Shown one piece after another: positions 42,609-51,901 of a DNA stretch of 64,000 bases (positions are counted from its first letter, which is position 1; the number at the start of each line of letters is the position of its first letter). The translations under genes and the position numbers were made by a program. The notes beneath the pieces are model-generated. The model made no database searches. It was not told the DNA's origin and saw only the letters and a program-made list of their open reading frames with translations. The stretch lies in the NCBI RefSeq assembly GCF_900188095.1, contig NZ_FZOT01000002.1:124001-188000 (forward strand), read 5' to 3'. The DNA comes from Noviherbaspirillum humi. Its GTDB lineage: Bacteria > Pseudomonadota > Gammaproteobacteria > Burkholderiales > Burkholderiaceae_D.

Positions 42609-43189
42609 TCTTTCATATTGCTGCCACGGTATGCCTGTCCAGGAAGCAGACCATGAGGTGGATCAAGTTCGATGCGGGTGAGGGGAACTGGGCGGAGGCG
42701 GTCAGGCGTGCGAAAGGCGGGCCGAAGGCGATACGGTCGGTGGCGGGATCAAGAATGATTTGCCGTGGGGGCTGGGCGATAGGTGTTGCAGGAGGTTATA
42801 GGTGGTAAAAATGGCGCAACGGGGCATGACGGAGTCAGAAAAGGCCTGACTACGTCGTCCCTTCATTTTCAAGGGGCGCTGCAGGGGTTTCGCGAAGCAT
42901 CGCTTCGCGCCTGCGTAGCCGGGTGCGCTTGCAAGCGCACCCGTGAGGTGAGGTTGCGCAGCAAAGAAATCCCCTCCCCCTCAGGGGGAGGGCGAGGGTG
43001 AGGGTGGGTTTCTTCTGAGACTAAAGAACGTTTTTAACCGCGAAAGAAACCCATCCACCTCCTGACCCTCCCCTTGAAGGGGTTGGAATTCATAATTGGA
43101 CTTTGGGGTTCCCTATGGTCAGGCTTGCAAGCCTGACCAGCTTCGCAGGCGCGACGCATGCGTCGCGAATTCCCTGCTACGCCCCGCGA
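42609..43189. repeat. Gene-free stretch with a cluster of perfect palindromes (REP/BIME-like)
   Basis: No coding sequence is convincing here. The stretch holds an 8-bp-arm hairpin (CGCGAAGC with GCTTCGCG, 42892-42911), a 24-base perfect palindrome at 42920-42943, a 22-base one at 43117-43138 and an 18-base one at 43150-43167. The two longest share the core GCTTGCAAGC. Between them are purine/pyrimidine-rich segments (CCTCCCCCTCAGGGGGAGG near 42970 and a related CCTCCCCTTGAAGGGG near 43066). This looks like a palindromic repeat island between hrpA and the aor cluster. Confidence 0.6.
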
Positions 43190-46100
43190 CTACCTCTGCA
43201 TCGCTTCCCACACCTTCTGCAGCCGCTTCACGGACACCGGCATCGGCGTGCGCAGCTCTTGCGCGAACAGCGAGACCCGCAGCTCTTCCAGCATCCAGCG
43301 GTACTCCGCCATGCGCGGATCGGCGCGGCCGCCCTGCCCTTTCTGCGCCCGCTGCCACGGCTGGGCGGCGGACTGCCAGTCCGCCATCAGCCTGGTGTCG
43401 CGCGCCGGGTCGGCGCGCAGCTTGTCGAGGCGGATGTGGATGGCCTTCAGGTAACGCGGAAAATGCACCAGGTGCTCGTATTCGTTGTCGGCGACGAAGC
43501 GCTTGCCGATCAGCACCCTGAGCTGGGCCTCGATGTCGGCCACCGCCTGCGGCTGGCCCTTGGCGCCCTGCAGCTTCTTCGGCAGCGGATGATACTCGGC
43601 GAGGATCTGCCCCACCAGGCGCGCGATCTCGTTCACCAGCAGGTTGAGCCGGGCCTTGCCCTCGTCGCGGCGGCGGGTGAACTGCTCGGCATTGATCGGC
43701 AGCGGATCCTGCAGGAAGGCGCGCTCGATGCCGGCGCCGATGATCTGATCGCGCAATTCCTCCTGCGTGCCGAGGGCCATGAACTGCATGCCCATCTGCT
43801 GCAGGCCCGGGATGTTCTTGTCCAGGAACTTCAGCTGCTCTTTTACCTGCAGCGAGAACAACCGGCGCAGCCCGAGCCGGTGCACCCTGGCGGCTTCGGC
43901 CGGGTCGTCGAACACCTCGATGTCGCAATGGGCGCCCTTGTCCACCAGCGCCGGGAAGCCGATCAGCGTCTGCTTGCCGCGGGTGATTTCAAGAAGCTCG
44001 GGCAGCTCGCCGAAGGACCAGGTGGTGAGATTCTGCTGTTCCGTTGGGGCGGACGATTCCGCAACCTTCGCCCCTTTCGTCCCCTGTGCCGGCTTCGCGG
44101 CAGGGGCCGGCTCGGCATCGCGCGCCGCACCATCGCCGCCCTCCGCCGCTGTCACCGTCGCCGTCTCCGCCAGGCGCTGGAAGCTTTGCCGCGCCTGTCC
44201 GCCGAGCTCCGCCTGCAGCGCCGCCAGGTTGCGGCCCATGTCGAGCTGGCGGCCATGCTCGTCGATCACCTTGAAGTTCATGAACAGGTGGGCGGGCAGC
44301 GTCTCCAGCTTGAAGTCGGTGGTCTTCACCGTCACGCCGGTCTGCTCCCGCACATCGGCGATCAGCGCATCGATCAGGCTGCCGCGGCCGAAGTCGGCGC
44401 GCTCGCTGAAGCCGGCCGCATAGTCGGGCAGCGGCACGCAATGCCGGCGCAATTTCTGCGGCAGCGACTTCAGCAGCAGATGCACCTTCTCCTTGATCAT
44501 GCCGGGCACCAGCCATTCGGCCCGCTCGGCCGATACCTGGTTTAGCGAATAGAGCGGCACGGTGAGCGTGACGCCGTCGCGCGGGCTGCCCGGCTCGAAG
44601 TGGTAGGTCAGCGCCATGGCGACGCCGGCTACCGTCATCGTCTTGGGGAACAAGTCTGTGGTGACGCCGGCGGCTTCGTGCCGCATCAGGTCGTCGCGGT
44701 TCAGGTAGAGCAGCTTGGGATTGTCGCGCACCGCTTCGTTGTGCCACTTCTCGAAGGCCGGGCCGTTGTTGATGTGGACCGGCACCAGCTTGTCGTAGAA
44801 GGCGGCGATCAGTCCTTCGTCCACCAGCACATCCAGGCGGCGCGACTTGTGCTCCAGGTTCTCGATCTCGCGCACCAGCTTCTGGTTGTGGGCGAAGAAC
44901 GGCGCCCGGGTGTCGTAGTCGCCGCCGACCAGGGCGTCGCGAATGAAGATGTCGCGCGCCTCCTTGGGATTGAAGCTGCCAAAGTTCACCGGCCGCTGGC
45001 TGTAGACCACCAGCCCGTACAAGGTCGCCCGCTCATAGGCGGTGACGCGGGCGGCGCGCTTTTCCCAGCGCGGCTCGCCGTAGGATTTCTTCAGCAGGTG
45101 GCCGCCGATGCGCTCCAGCCACTCCGGCTGGATCTGCGCCACGGTGCGGGCATACAGCCGGCTGGTTTCCACCAGTTCGGCCGCCATGATCCAGCGGCCG
45201 GCCTTCTTCGCCAGCGCGGAGCCGGGCCAGATGTGGAACTTGATGCCGCGCGCGCCGAGGTAAATGCCGTCGTCCTCCGACTTGAAGCCGATGTTGCCGA
45301 GCAGGCCGGTGAGCAGCGCCGCATGCAGCTGCTCATAGGTGGCCGGCGCTTCGTTCAGGCGCCAGCCCTGCTCCTTCACCAGCGTCAGCAGCTGGGAGTG
45401 CACGTCGCGCCATTCGCGCAGGCGCACCTGCGACAGGAAATTGGCGCGGCAGTTGTCCTGCAGCTGGCGGTTCGACTTCTTGTGCGCGATCGCGTCCTCG
45501 AACCATTTCCAGATCTTGAGGAAGGCGATGAACTCCGACTTCTCGTCGGCGAACTTCTTGTGCGCCTGGTCCGCCGCCTGCTGCGATTCCAGCGGCCGGT
45601 CGCGCGGGTCCTGCACCGACAGCGCCGAGGCGATGATCAGCATCTCGCTCAGGCAGGCCTGGTCGCGGGCGGCCAAAATCATGCGGCCGACGCGCGGATC
45701 GAGGGGCAGCTTGGCCAGCTGGCGGCCGGTCGGCGTGAGGACATTGTCGTCGTCGATCGCGCCCAGTTCCTGCAGCAGCTGGTAGCCGTCGGCGATGGCC
45801 CGGCCCGGCGGCGGCTCGATGAAGGGGAAAGTCTCGACATCGGTCAGGCGCAATGACTTCATGCGCAGGATGACGGCGGCGAGGGAGGAACGCAGGATTT
45901 CCGGATCGGTGAAGCGCGGCCGCTTGAGGAAGTCCTCCTCCTCGTAGAGCCGGATGCAGACGCCGGCGGCGACCCGGCCGCAGCGGCCGGCGCGCTGGTT
46001 GGCGGCGGACTGCGCGACCGGCTCGATCTGCAGCTGTTCCACCTTGTTGCGGTAGCTGTAGCGCTTCACCCGCGCCAGGCCGGTGTCCACGACGAAGCGG

Positions 46101-47119
46101 ATGCCGGGCACGGTGAGCGAAGTCTCGGCGACGTTGGTGGCCAGGACGATGCGGCGCGCGTTCGAGGTCTTGAACACCCGCTCCTGCTCGGCCACCGACA
46201 GGCGCGCGAACAGCGGCAGGATTTCGACGTGCGGCGGATGGTGCTTGCGCAGCGCCTCGGCGGCGTCGCGGATCTCGCGCTCGCCCGGCAGGAACACCAG
46301 CACGTCGCCGGAGCCGAGGCGGGCCAGTTCATCGACCGCATCGACCACCGCTTCCATCAGGTCGCGCTGCTCGCGCTTGCTGTTTCCGCTGCCGCCGGCA
46401 TTGGCACGCGCTTCGCCGGCCTGGTCCTGCTCCACCGGGCGGTAGCGTATCTCCACCGGATAGAGGCGGCCCGACACTTCGATCACCGGCGCGGGCTTGT
46501 CCTCGCTGCCGAAATGGCGGGCGAAGCGATCGGCATCGATGGTCGCCGAGGTGATGATCAGCTTCAGGTCCGGCCGGCGCGGCAGCAAGCCCTTGAGGTA
46601 GCCAAGCAGGAAATCGATGTTCAGGCTGCGCTCGTGCGCCTCGTCGATGATGATGGTGTCGTACTGCTTGAGCAGCGGATCGGTCTGCGTCTCCGCCAGC
46701 AGGATGCCGTCGGTCATGAGCTTCACCGAGGCGCCCTTGGACAACGTATCGGTGAAGCGCACCTTGAATCCGACGTTCTCGCCGAGCGGCGTGCCGAGTT
46801 CCTGGGCGATGCGCTTGGCGGTGGAGGACGCGGCGATGCGGCGCGGCTGGGTATGGCCGATCAGGCCCGCCTGCCCGCGCCCGAGTTCGAGGCAGATCTT
46901 CGGCAGCTGGGTGGTCTTGCCGGAACCGGTCTCGCCGCTGACGATCACCACCTGATGCTTGCGCAGCGCCTCGGCGATCTCGCGGCGCCGTCCCGAGACC
47001 GGCAGCTCTTCCGGGAAGGTTATCGGGGGCAGCGCGTTGCGCTCGGGCGGCGGGGCGGGAGTAGCTGTGTTTTGCCGGTCCGGGCGGCCGGTTTTTTTGG
47101 AAGGCTGGGATGCAGACAT
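43190..47119 (-). CDS. hrpA: ATP-dependent RNA helicase HrpA
   Basis: A 1309-residue DEAH-box helicase. Walker A is GETGSGKTT near residue 63, then TQPRRIAASS, DEAH in IIIDEAHERSLNIDFLLGYL, SATID, the second RecA domain with FLPGEREI, LATNVAETSLTVPGI and QRAGRCGR, followed by the winged-helix, ratchet and OB-like regions and the long C-terminal DUF3418 domain typical of HrpA. A low-complexity Ala/Pro/Glu stretch lies near residue 1015. ATG 47119 (MSASQPSKKTG) was chosen; an upstream ATG at 47146 overlaps the divergent argA start. It acts on structured mRNA and stalled ribosomes. Confidence 0.95.
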   Translation of the reverse strand: MSASQPSKKTGRPDRQNTATPAPPPERNALPPITFPEELPVSGRRREIAEALRKHQVVIVSGETGSGKTTQLPKICLELGRGQAGLIGHTQPRRIAASSTAKRIAQELGTPLGENVGFKVRFTDTLSKGASVKLMTDGILLAETQTDPLLKQYDTIIIDEAHERSLNIDFLLGYLKGLLPRRPDLKLIITSATIDADRFARHFGSEDKPAPVIEVSGRLYPVEIRYRPVEQDQAGEARANAGGSGNSKREQRDLMEAVVDAVDELARLGSGDVLVFLPGEREIRDAAEALRKHHPPHVEILPLFARLSVAEQERVFKTSNARRIVLATNVAETSLTVPGIRFVVDTGLARVKRYSYRNKVEQLQIEPVAQSAANQRAGRCGRVAAGVCIRLYEEEDFLKRPRFTDPEILRSSLAAVILRMKSLRLTDVETFPFIEPPPGRAIADGYQLLQELGAIDDDNVLTPTGRQLAKLPLDPRVGRMILAARDQACLSEMLIIASALSVQDPRDRPLESQQAADQAHKKFADEKSEFIAFLKIWKWFEDAIAHKKSNRQLQDNCRANFLSQVRLREWRDVHSQLLTLVKEQGWRLNEAPATYEQLHAALLTGLLGNIGFKSEDDGIYLGARGIKFHIWPGSALAKKAGRWIMAAELVETSRLYARTVAQIQPEWLERIGGHLLKKSYGEPRWEKRAARVTAYERATLYGLVVYSQRPVNFGSFNPKEARDIFIRDALVGGDYDTRAPFFAHNQKLVREIENLEHKSRRLDVLVDEGLIAAFYDKLVPVHINNGPAFEKWHNEAVRDNPKLLYLNRDDLMRHEAAGVTTDLFPKTMTVAGVAMALTYHFEPGSPRDGVTLTVPLYSLNQVSAERAEWLVPGMIKEKVHLLLKSLPQKLRRHCVPLPDYAAGFSERADFGRGSLIDALIADVREQTGVTVKTTDFKLETLPAHLFMNFKVIDEHGRQLDMGRNLAALQAELGGQARQSFQRLAETATVTAAEGGDGAARDAEPAPAAKPAQGTKGAKVAESSAPTEQQNLTTWSFGELPELLEITRGKQTLIGFPALVDKGAHCDIEVFDDPAEAARVHRLGLRRLFSLQVKEQLKFLDKNIPGLQQMGMQFMALGTQEELRDQIIGAGIERAFLQDPLPINAEQFTRRRDEGKARLNLLVNEIARLVGQILAEYHPLPKKLQGAKGQPQAVADIEAQLRVLIGKRFVADNEYEHLVHFPRYLKAIHIRLDKLRADPARDTRLMADWQSAAQPWQRAQKGQGGRADPRMAEYRWMLEELRVSLFAQELRTPMPVSVKRLQKVWEAMQR

Positions 47120-47131
47120 ATCGGGGCGAAT

Positions 47132-47137
47132 TATAAT
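47132..47137 (+). promoter_or_regulatory. Perfect -10 box immediately upstream of argA
   Basis: TATAAT ends 7 bases before the argA ATG at 47145. A transcript from this element would begin at or next to the start codon, giving a leaderless or nearly leaderless message. No matching -35 hexamer was found. Confidence 0.4.
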
Positions 47138-47144
47138 GCCCATC

Positions 47145-48455
47145 ATGGAAAACCCTATTCAGTTCGTTCAGTGGCTGCGCTCGGTCGCGCCGTACATACA
47201 CGCTTTCCGCGGCAAGACCTTCGTCGTCGCCTTCCCCGGCGAACTGGTGCAGGCCGGCGCGCTGCCGGTGCTGGCGCAGGACCTGTCGCTGCTGCACGCA
47301 CTCGGCATCAAGGTCGTCATCGTGCACGGCAGCCGGCCGCAGGTGGAAGAACAGCTGGCGCTGCGCAAGGTCGAGCCGCGCTTTCATAAGGGCGTGCGCA
47401 TCACCGACACCACGGCCCTGGAGTGCGCCAAGGAAGCCGCCGGCGAGATCCGGCTCGACATCGAAGCCGCCTTCAGCCAGGGCTTGCCGAACACGCCGAT
47501 GGCCCATGCCGCGGTGCGCATCATTTCCGGCAACTTCGTCACCGCCCGGCCGATGGGCGTGATCGACGGCGTCGACCTGGAACTGACCGGCATCGTGCGC
47601 AAGATTGCCTATGAGACCATCCATCCGATATTAAGTGCCGGCGCCATGGTGCTGCTGTCGCCGCTCGGATTCTCGCCCACCGGCGAAGCCTTCAACCTCA
47701 CCATGGAAGACGTGGCGGTCTCCGCCGCCACCGCCTTGCGCGCCGACAAGCTGATCTTCATCACCGAGACGCCGCTGATGACCGATTCCGGCGGTACCGA
47801 ACTGCGCGAACTCTCCGCCCATCAGGCTCAGGCCGTGCTGCAGGCCGGCTTCCTGCCGCCGGATGCGTCTTTCTACCTGCGTCATGCGATCCAGGTCTGC
47901 AACAATGGCGTGTCCCGGGCCCACATCGTGCCGTTCAGCACCGACGGCTCCGCCCTGCTGGAGCTGTTCACCCACGACGGCATCGGCACCATGGTCACCT
48001 ACCAGAACCTCGAAAGCCTGCGCGACGCCACCATCGAGGATGTGGGTGGCATCCTGAAGCTGATCGAGCCCCTGGAAGCGGACGGCACCCTGGTCAAGCG
48101 CGGCCGGGAGCTGATCGAGCGCGAGATCGACTATTTTTCCGTCATCGAGCACGACGGCGTCATCTTCGGCTGCGCCGCGCTCTACCCCTTCCCCTCGGAA
48201 AAGATGGGCGAGATGGCTTGCCTCACGGTAAGCCCCGACGCCCAGGCCCAGGGCGACGGCGAGCGCCTGCTCAAGCACATCGAGAACCGCGCCCGCGCCG
48301 CCGGCTTCACCAGGCTGTTCGTGCTCACGACCCGCACCGCCCACTGGTTCCTCAAGCGCGGTTTCATGCCGGCCAACGTGGATGCGCTGCCCAAGGACAG
48401 GCAGCACATGTACAACTGGCAGCGCAAATCCCAGGTATTCATCAAGCAACTCTGA
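47145..48455 (+). CDS. argA: Amino-acid N-acetyltransferase (N-acetylglutamate synthase)
   Basis: A 436-residue enzyme for the first step of arginine synthesis, acetylating glutamate with acetyl-CoA. The N-terminal amino-acid-kinase-like domain (about 1-290) has FRGKTFVVAFPGELVQ, LHALGIKVVIVHGSRPQVEE and FNLTMEDVAVSAA; the C-terminal GNAT domain (about 295-436) has TIEDVGGILKLIEPLE, CAALYPFPSEKMGEMACLTVSPD and LTTRTAHWFLKRGF. It aligns with E. coli ArgA along its length. The start overlaps the possible hrpA start region. Confidence 0.95.
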   Translation: MENPIQFVQWLRSVAPYIHAFRGKTFVVAFPGELVQAGALPVLAQDLSLLHALGIKVVIVHGSRPQVEEQLALRKVEPRFHKGVRITDTTALECAKEAAGEIRLDIEAAFSQGLPNTPMAHAAVRIISGNFVTARPMGVIDGVDLELTGIVRKIAYETIHPILSAGAMVLLSPLGFSPTGEAFNLTMEDVAVSAATALRADKLIFITETPLMTDSGGTELRELSAHQAQAVLQAGFLPPDASFYLRHAIQVCNNGVSRAHIVPFSTDGSALLELFTHDGIGTMVTYQNLESLRDATIEDVGGILKLIEPLEADGTLVKRGRELIEREIDYFSVIEHDGVIFGCAALYPFPSEKMGEMACLTVSPDAQAQGDGERLLKHIENRARAAGFTRLFVLTTRTAHWFLKRGFMPANVDALPKDRQHMYNWQRKSQVFIKQL

Positions 48456-48512
48456 ATTTCATCCACCCGATACGCTCTCAGCCGGAGCGTGACTGAACAT
48501 CAAGGAGTCAAT

Positions 48513-48785
48513 ATGGCCCGCATGGTCCACTGCATCAAGCTCAACCGCGAAGCCGAAGGCCTCGATTTCCCGCCCTACCCCGGTGAACTCGGCAAGCGCA
48601 TCTATGAAAACGTCTCGAAGGAAGCCTGGGCAGCCTGGCTCAAGCATCAGACCATGCTGGTCAACGAGAACCGCCTGAACCTGGCCGATGCGCGCGCCCG
48701 CAAGTATCTCGCCACCCAGATGGAAAACCACTTTTTCGGCTCCGGAGCGGACGCCGCCGCCGGCTACGTGCCGCCGACGGAATAA
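48513..48785 (+). CDS. yggX: Probable Fe(2+)-trafficking protein YggX
   Basis: A 90-residue small protein that protects Fe-S clusters against oxidative damage and is proposed to traffic iron. [36 protein letters not shown] and the C-terminal [10 protein letters not shown] are family hallmarks; the single conserved Cys is at position 7. AAGGAG precedes ATG 48513. It follows argA by 57 bases and ends at a strong terminator. Confidence 0.96.
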   Translation: MARMVHCIKLNREAEGLDFPPYPGELGKRIYENVSKEAWAAWLKHQTMLVNENRLNLADARARKYLATQMENHFFGSGADAAAGYVPPTE

Positions 48786-48811
48786 CGCCATTTCGCACCC
48801 ATGGCTTGATG

Positions 48812-48845
48812 AGCCCGCGGCAGCGATGCCGCGGGCTTTTTCGTT
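48812..48845 (+). terminator. Rho-independent terminator after yggX
   Basis: AGCCCGCGGCA (48812-48822), GCGA loop, TGCCGCGGGCT (48827-48837), then a T-rich run. It ends the argA-yggX unit. Confidence 0.93.
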
Positions 48846-49064
48846 TCCGGCGTCCGCCAGATGCGCGCAGCGGCGCACCGTGCTGGCGGCAGTCCGGGTG
48901 GGGATAGACCCTTCAACAGTCCGCCCTCGCGGCTTCTTGACCCGAACAGGGCATTTCCCAAGCCGCTTTCCTGAGCTTAAGATTGCATACGGTCAAACAC
49001 AGCCGGCGACACGCGCTGCGCTGTTTCGCGACCAACCATTTCGACTCATTTGGAAAGACACCGC

Positions 49065-49940
49065 ATGCGCATTTTTCTTCTGGCGCTCACAAACGCCGCC
49101 CTGCTGTTGATGCACGACGCCCAGGCCAAGCTGGTGGAAGAAGTCATCCGCGTTCCCGTGGAGGCGGCCAACCTGTACGGCAAGGCGACATCCCAGGAAA
49201 TCGTCGTCACGCTTTTCCGCGATGACGCCAGCACCGGCCCGCAGCCGCTCGCGATCATCAATCATGGCCGCGCCGCGGAAGCGAAGGACAGGATCGCCCT
49301 GGGCAGGGCCCGCTACAGCGCGGTGTCGCGCTGGCTGGCGTCGCTCGGTTTTGTGGTCGCGCTGCCGACCCGGATCGGTTATGGCGAGAGCGGCGGCGAC
49401 GATGTGGAAGATTCCGGGTCATGCAACGCCAAGAAGTATGGACCCAGCTATGCGGCCGGGATCGGCCAGGTTGTCACCGTCATGGAAGCATTGCGCAAGC
49501 GTCCGGACGTCGAGAAGGAGCGCACGCTCGTGATCGGCCAATCCTTCGGCGGCGCGATGTCGATCGGGATCGCGGCGCTGGCGGTACCGGGTGTGCAAGC
49601 CGCGATCAACTTCGCCGGCGGTGGTGGCGGCAATCCCATCGACCGTCCCGCCAATCCTTGCGGCCAGCATCAGATGAAGCAATTGTTCGCGAGCTATGGC
49701 GCCACGGCTCGCCTGCCCACCCTGTGGATCTACACCGAAAACGACAAGTACTGGGGACCGGCCTTGCCCCGCGAATGGTTCGACGCCTTTCGCGCCGCAG
49801 GCGGCAACGGCGAATTCGTCCGGTTTCCGGCCCATGGGGAGAACGGCCACGGCTTCTTCAGCGCGGCGCCTGCGGAATGGCGCAGCACGGTGCTGGACTT
49901 CCTGAGGAAGAACGGCTATCCGACGCTGGGCGCCGATTGA
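49065..49940 (+). CDS. Secreted alpha/beta hydrolase (dienelactone-hydrolase-like)
   Basis: A 291-residue protein with a signal peptide (about 1-21, MHDAQA). The hydrolase core has INHGRAAEAKDR (oxyanion-hole region), the nucleophile elbow GQSFGGAM with the candidate catalytic Ser near residue 166, an Asp in TENDKYWG and a His in ENGHGFF. Two Cys flank residues 120 and 197 and could form a disulfide in the periplasm. The natural substrate is unknown. It stands alone, with no gene in the 48846-49064 gap. GGAAAG precedes the ATG. Confidence 0.85.
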   Translation: MRIFLLALTNAALLLMHDAQAKLVEEVIRVPVEAANLYGKATSQEIVVTLFRDDASTGPQPLAIINHGRAAEAKDRIALGRARYSAVSRWLASLGFVVALPTRIGYGESGGDDVEDSGSCNAKKYGPSYAAGIGQVVTVMEALRKRPDVEKERTLVIGQSFGGAMSIGIAALAVPGVQAAINFAGGGGGNPIDRPANPCGQHQMKQLFASYGATARLPTLWIYTENDKYWGPALPREWFDAFRAAGGNGEFVRFPAHGENGHGFFSAAPAEWRSTVLDFLRKNGYPTLGAD

Positions 49941-50095
49941 CCCGACGACGCTTGCCGCAGGTGCCGGTCGATTGCGGCATCCGCCAGCCAGCGTCCCGCC
50001 TGCTCGTCAACGTTGCTTCGCGCCTCGCCGTCCATCGCGGCTGGCCATGTGCCTGGCCACGCGCTTGGCCGCTTGCATTGAGTGCGCTTCGAGCC

Positions 50096-50116
50096 GGGCG
50101 CCCAGGCGCCCGGCCG
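50096..50116. repeat. GC-rich hairpin in the 49941-50216 gap
   Basis: CCGGGCGCC and GGCGCCCGG flank a CA loop in the gap between the convergent hydrolase and photolyase genes. No T-tract follows. Nothing else was recognised in the gap. Confidence 0.45.
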
Positions 50117-50216
50117 CCATAGTCCGGGAAACGAACTGCCGTGCGGTTAATACATATCCACGAAAAATCGATACCGCCTGCAGTCAGTTCTGGATGAGTT
50201 TGTTTCCGCCCCGCTT

Positions 50217-51752
50217 TCACAAGGTGTCAATCTTCTCCAGATAGGCCTTTGCCTGGGCCAGCGTTGCTTCCCGCTCTTCGTTGGGCATCCCGGCCCAGCT
50301 CTTGTACACCACCGCCAGGCGCGGGTGGCCGGCGAAGCGCTCCGAATGCCGGTCCAGGAAATGCCAGTAAAGGGAATTGAGAGGACAGGCGCCAGTGCCA
50401 TGGCGCAGTTTCGGGTCGTAGCGGCAGCCCTTGCAGTAATCCGATTGCCGTCCGACATAGCCGGCGGCGCCGGCGTAAGGCTTGCTCGCCACGACGCCGC
50501 CGTCGGCAAACTGGCTCATGCCGCGGGTGTTCGGCATTTCCACCCATTCGAAGGCATCGATGTAGATGCCGAGGTACCAGGCATCCACCTCGTCGGGATC
50601 GCAGCCGGCCAGCAATGCGAAATTCCCGGTCACCATCAGCCGCTGAATGTGGTGCGCATAGGCCTTGTCGAGCGAGGCCGAGATCGCCGCCCGCTGGCAC
50701 GCCATGCCGGTCTCGCCGGTCCAGTACCAAGCGGGCAACGGTCTGTCCGCTTGCATCGCGTTGAGCCTGGCATAGCCCGGCATGCGCGCCCAATAGACGC
50801 CGCGCATGAATTCGCGCCAGCCGAGGATCTGGCGCACGAAGCCTTCGCAGCTGGCGAGTTCCACCTTGCCCGCCTCGTATGCCTGCAGCGCGGCGGTGAT
50901 GACCTCCAGCGGATGCAGCAGCTTCACGTTGAGGGCGAAGCTCAGCCCGGAATGGAACAGCAAGGCTGACTCCCGGCTCATCGCATCCTGGAAGCGGCCG
51001 AAATGGGGCAGCACCTGCTCGACGAATCGCGCCAGCCCGGTACGCGCCTCGCGCCGCGTGAGCGGCCAGCGCAACGCGTTTTCATGCGGCGTGCCGATGG
51101 TCTGCACGCCGGCCTCGACGATTTCCCGCCACAGCGATGAGAGATCATGCCCCGACCAGGGCCATGCGGGAGCCGGCGGGTCGCCGCGCCACTTGTCGCG
51201 GTTCTCGGCATCGTAGTTCCACTTGCCGCCCGCCGGCTTTTCATTCCCGTCCAGCAGGATGCCGTAGCGCTTGCGCATGCCGCGATAGAAGTACTCCATG
51301 CGTGGCACCCGCCCTCGGAATTCGGCGGCGATTTCGCTGCGCCCCACCAGGAAATGTTCGGCATCGCACACGACGGAATGGATTCCTCGTGCGGCAAGGG
51401 TTTCTTCGGCGGTCCGCAGCGCCTGTTCCATGCGCCACTCGTCTGCCTCCATGCGCTCGAAGCGGACCGCACCCGTCTCCGCCGCGATGCGCATCAGGTT
51501 GTCCCTGAAGTTCTGGGCATTGGCGACATCCCCCAGCTTCAGGTAGCGCACCTGGTGGCCAGCCTTCTCCAGCGCAGCGGCGAAGGTCCGCATCGCGGCG
51601 AAGATGGCCAGCACCTTTTGCGCATGGTGGCGCACGTAATCGGTCTCGCTGCGGGTTTCCATCAGCAGGTAGACCACATCGCCGCGCACGGCGCGGAACC
51701 AGCTGTGGCCAGCGTTGAGCTGGTCGCCCAGCACCAGCCGCAGCACCGTCAT
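50217..51752 (-). CDS. phrB: Iron-sulfur cryptochrome/photolyase-like protein (prokaryotic (6-4) photolyase type)
   Basis: A 511-residue FAD protein of the FeS-BCP group. The N-terminal Rossmann domain begins LRLVLGDQLNAGHSWF. The [4Fe-4S] ligands of the group are C352 (GMACQRA), C440 and C443 (YCKGC) and C456 (GACPLN); the spacings 88, 3 and 13 equal those of Agrobacterium PhrB (C350, C438, C441, C454). FAD-domain segments include FVRQILGWREFMRGVYWARMPGY, HHIQRLMVTGNFALLAG and DAFEWVEMPNTRGMSQFADGG. It would repair (6-4) photoproducts with blue light. Its start overlaps the stop of an upstream DUF2256 gene. Confidence 0.93.
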   Translation of the reverse strand: MTVLRLVLGDQLNAGHSWFRAVRGDVVYLLMETRSETDYVRHHAQKVLAIFAAMRTFAAALEKAGHQVRYLKLGDVANAQNFRDNLMRIAAETGAVRFERMEADEWRMEQALRTAEETLAARGIHSVVCDAEHFLVGRSEIAAEFRGRVPRMEYFYRGMRKRYGILLDGNEKPAGGKWNYDAENRDKWRGDPPAPAWPWSGHDLSSLWREIVEAGVQTIGTPHENALRWPLTRREARTGLARFVEQVLPHFGRFQDAMSRESALLFHSGLSFALNVKLLHPLEVITAALQAYEAGKVELASCEGFVRQILGWREFMRGVYWARMPGYARLNAMQADRPLPAWYWTGETGMACQRAAISASLDKAYAHHIQRLMVTGNFALLAGCDPDEVDAWYLGIYIDAFEWVEMPNTRGMSQFADGGVVASKPYAGAAGYVGRQSDYCKGCRYDPKLRHGTGACPLNSLYWHFLDRHSERFAGHPRLAVVYKSWAGMPNEEREATLAQAKAYLEKIDTL

Positions 51753-51901
51753 CGCGCCCCTCCGGCAGCGGGCCGCCGCCTGCGGCAGCGCTCAGAGCAA
51801 TATTTGACTTCTTCCCAGACGGCAGACCACTTGCGGCGCCAAACGAAGGGACGGCCGCAGACAAGGCAGATCCTGGTGGGCAGATGGGGCTTGCGATGCA
51901 T
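51749..51901 (-). CDS. DUF2256 small zinc-ribbon protein coupled to the photolyase
   Basis: A 50-residue basic protein with a four-cysteine metal site: CLVCGRPF and YCSERCR. The core ICLVCGRPFVWRRKWSAVWEEVKYCSERCR is the DUF2256 signature. Its stop overlaps the photolyase ATG by four bases (ATGA), so the two are translated together; this family is often encoded next to cryptochrome/photolyase genes, yet has no known function. ATG 51901 is used; longer in-frame starts are less likely. Confidence 0.85.
   Translation of the reverse strand: MHRKPHLPTRICLVCGRPFVWRRKWSAVWEEVKYCSERCRRRRPAAGGAR

Noticed and set aside
42609-42680. Sigma-54 or Fnr site upstream of aorA
   Set aside because: A GG-N10-GC pair with the right context was not found, and the only TTGAT half-site has no proper partner half.
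42690-43100. Coding sequence in the hrpA-aorA gap
   Set aside because: Short frames of about 70-90 codons exist but have no start signals, and the DNA is dominated by palindromes.
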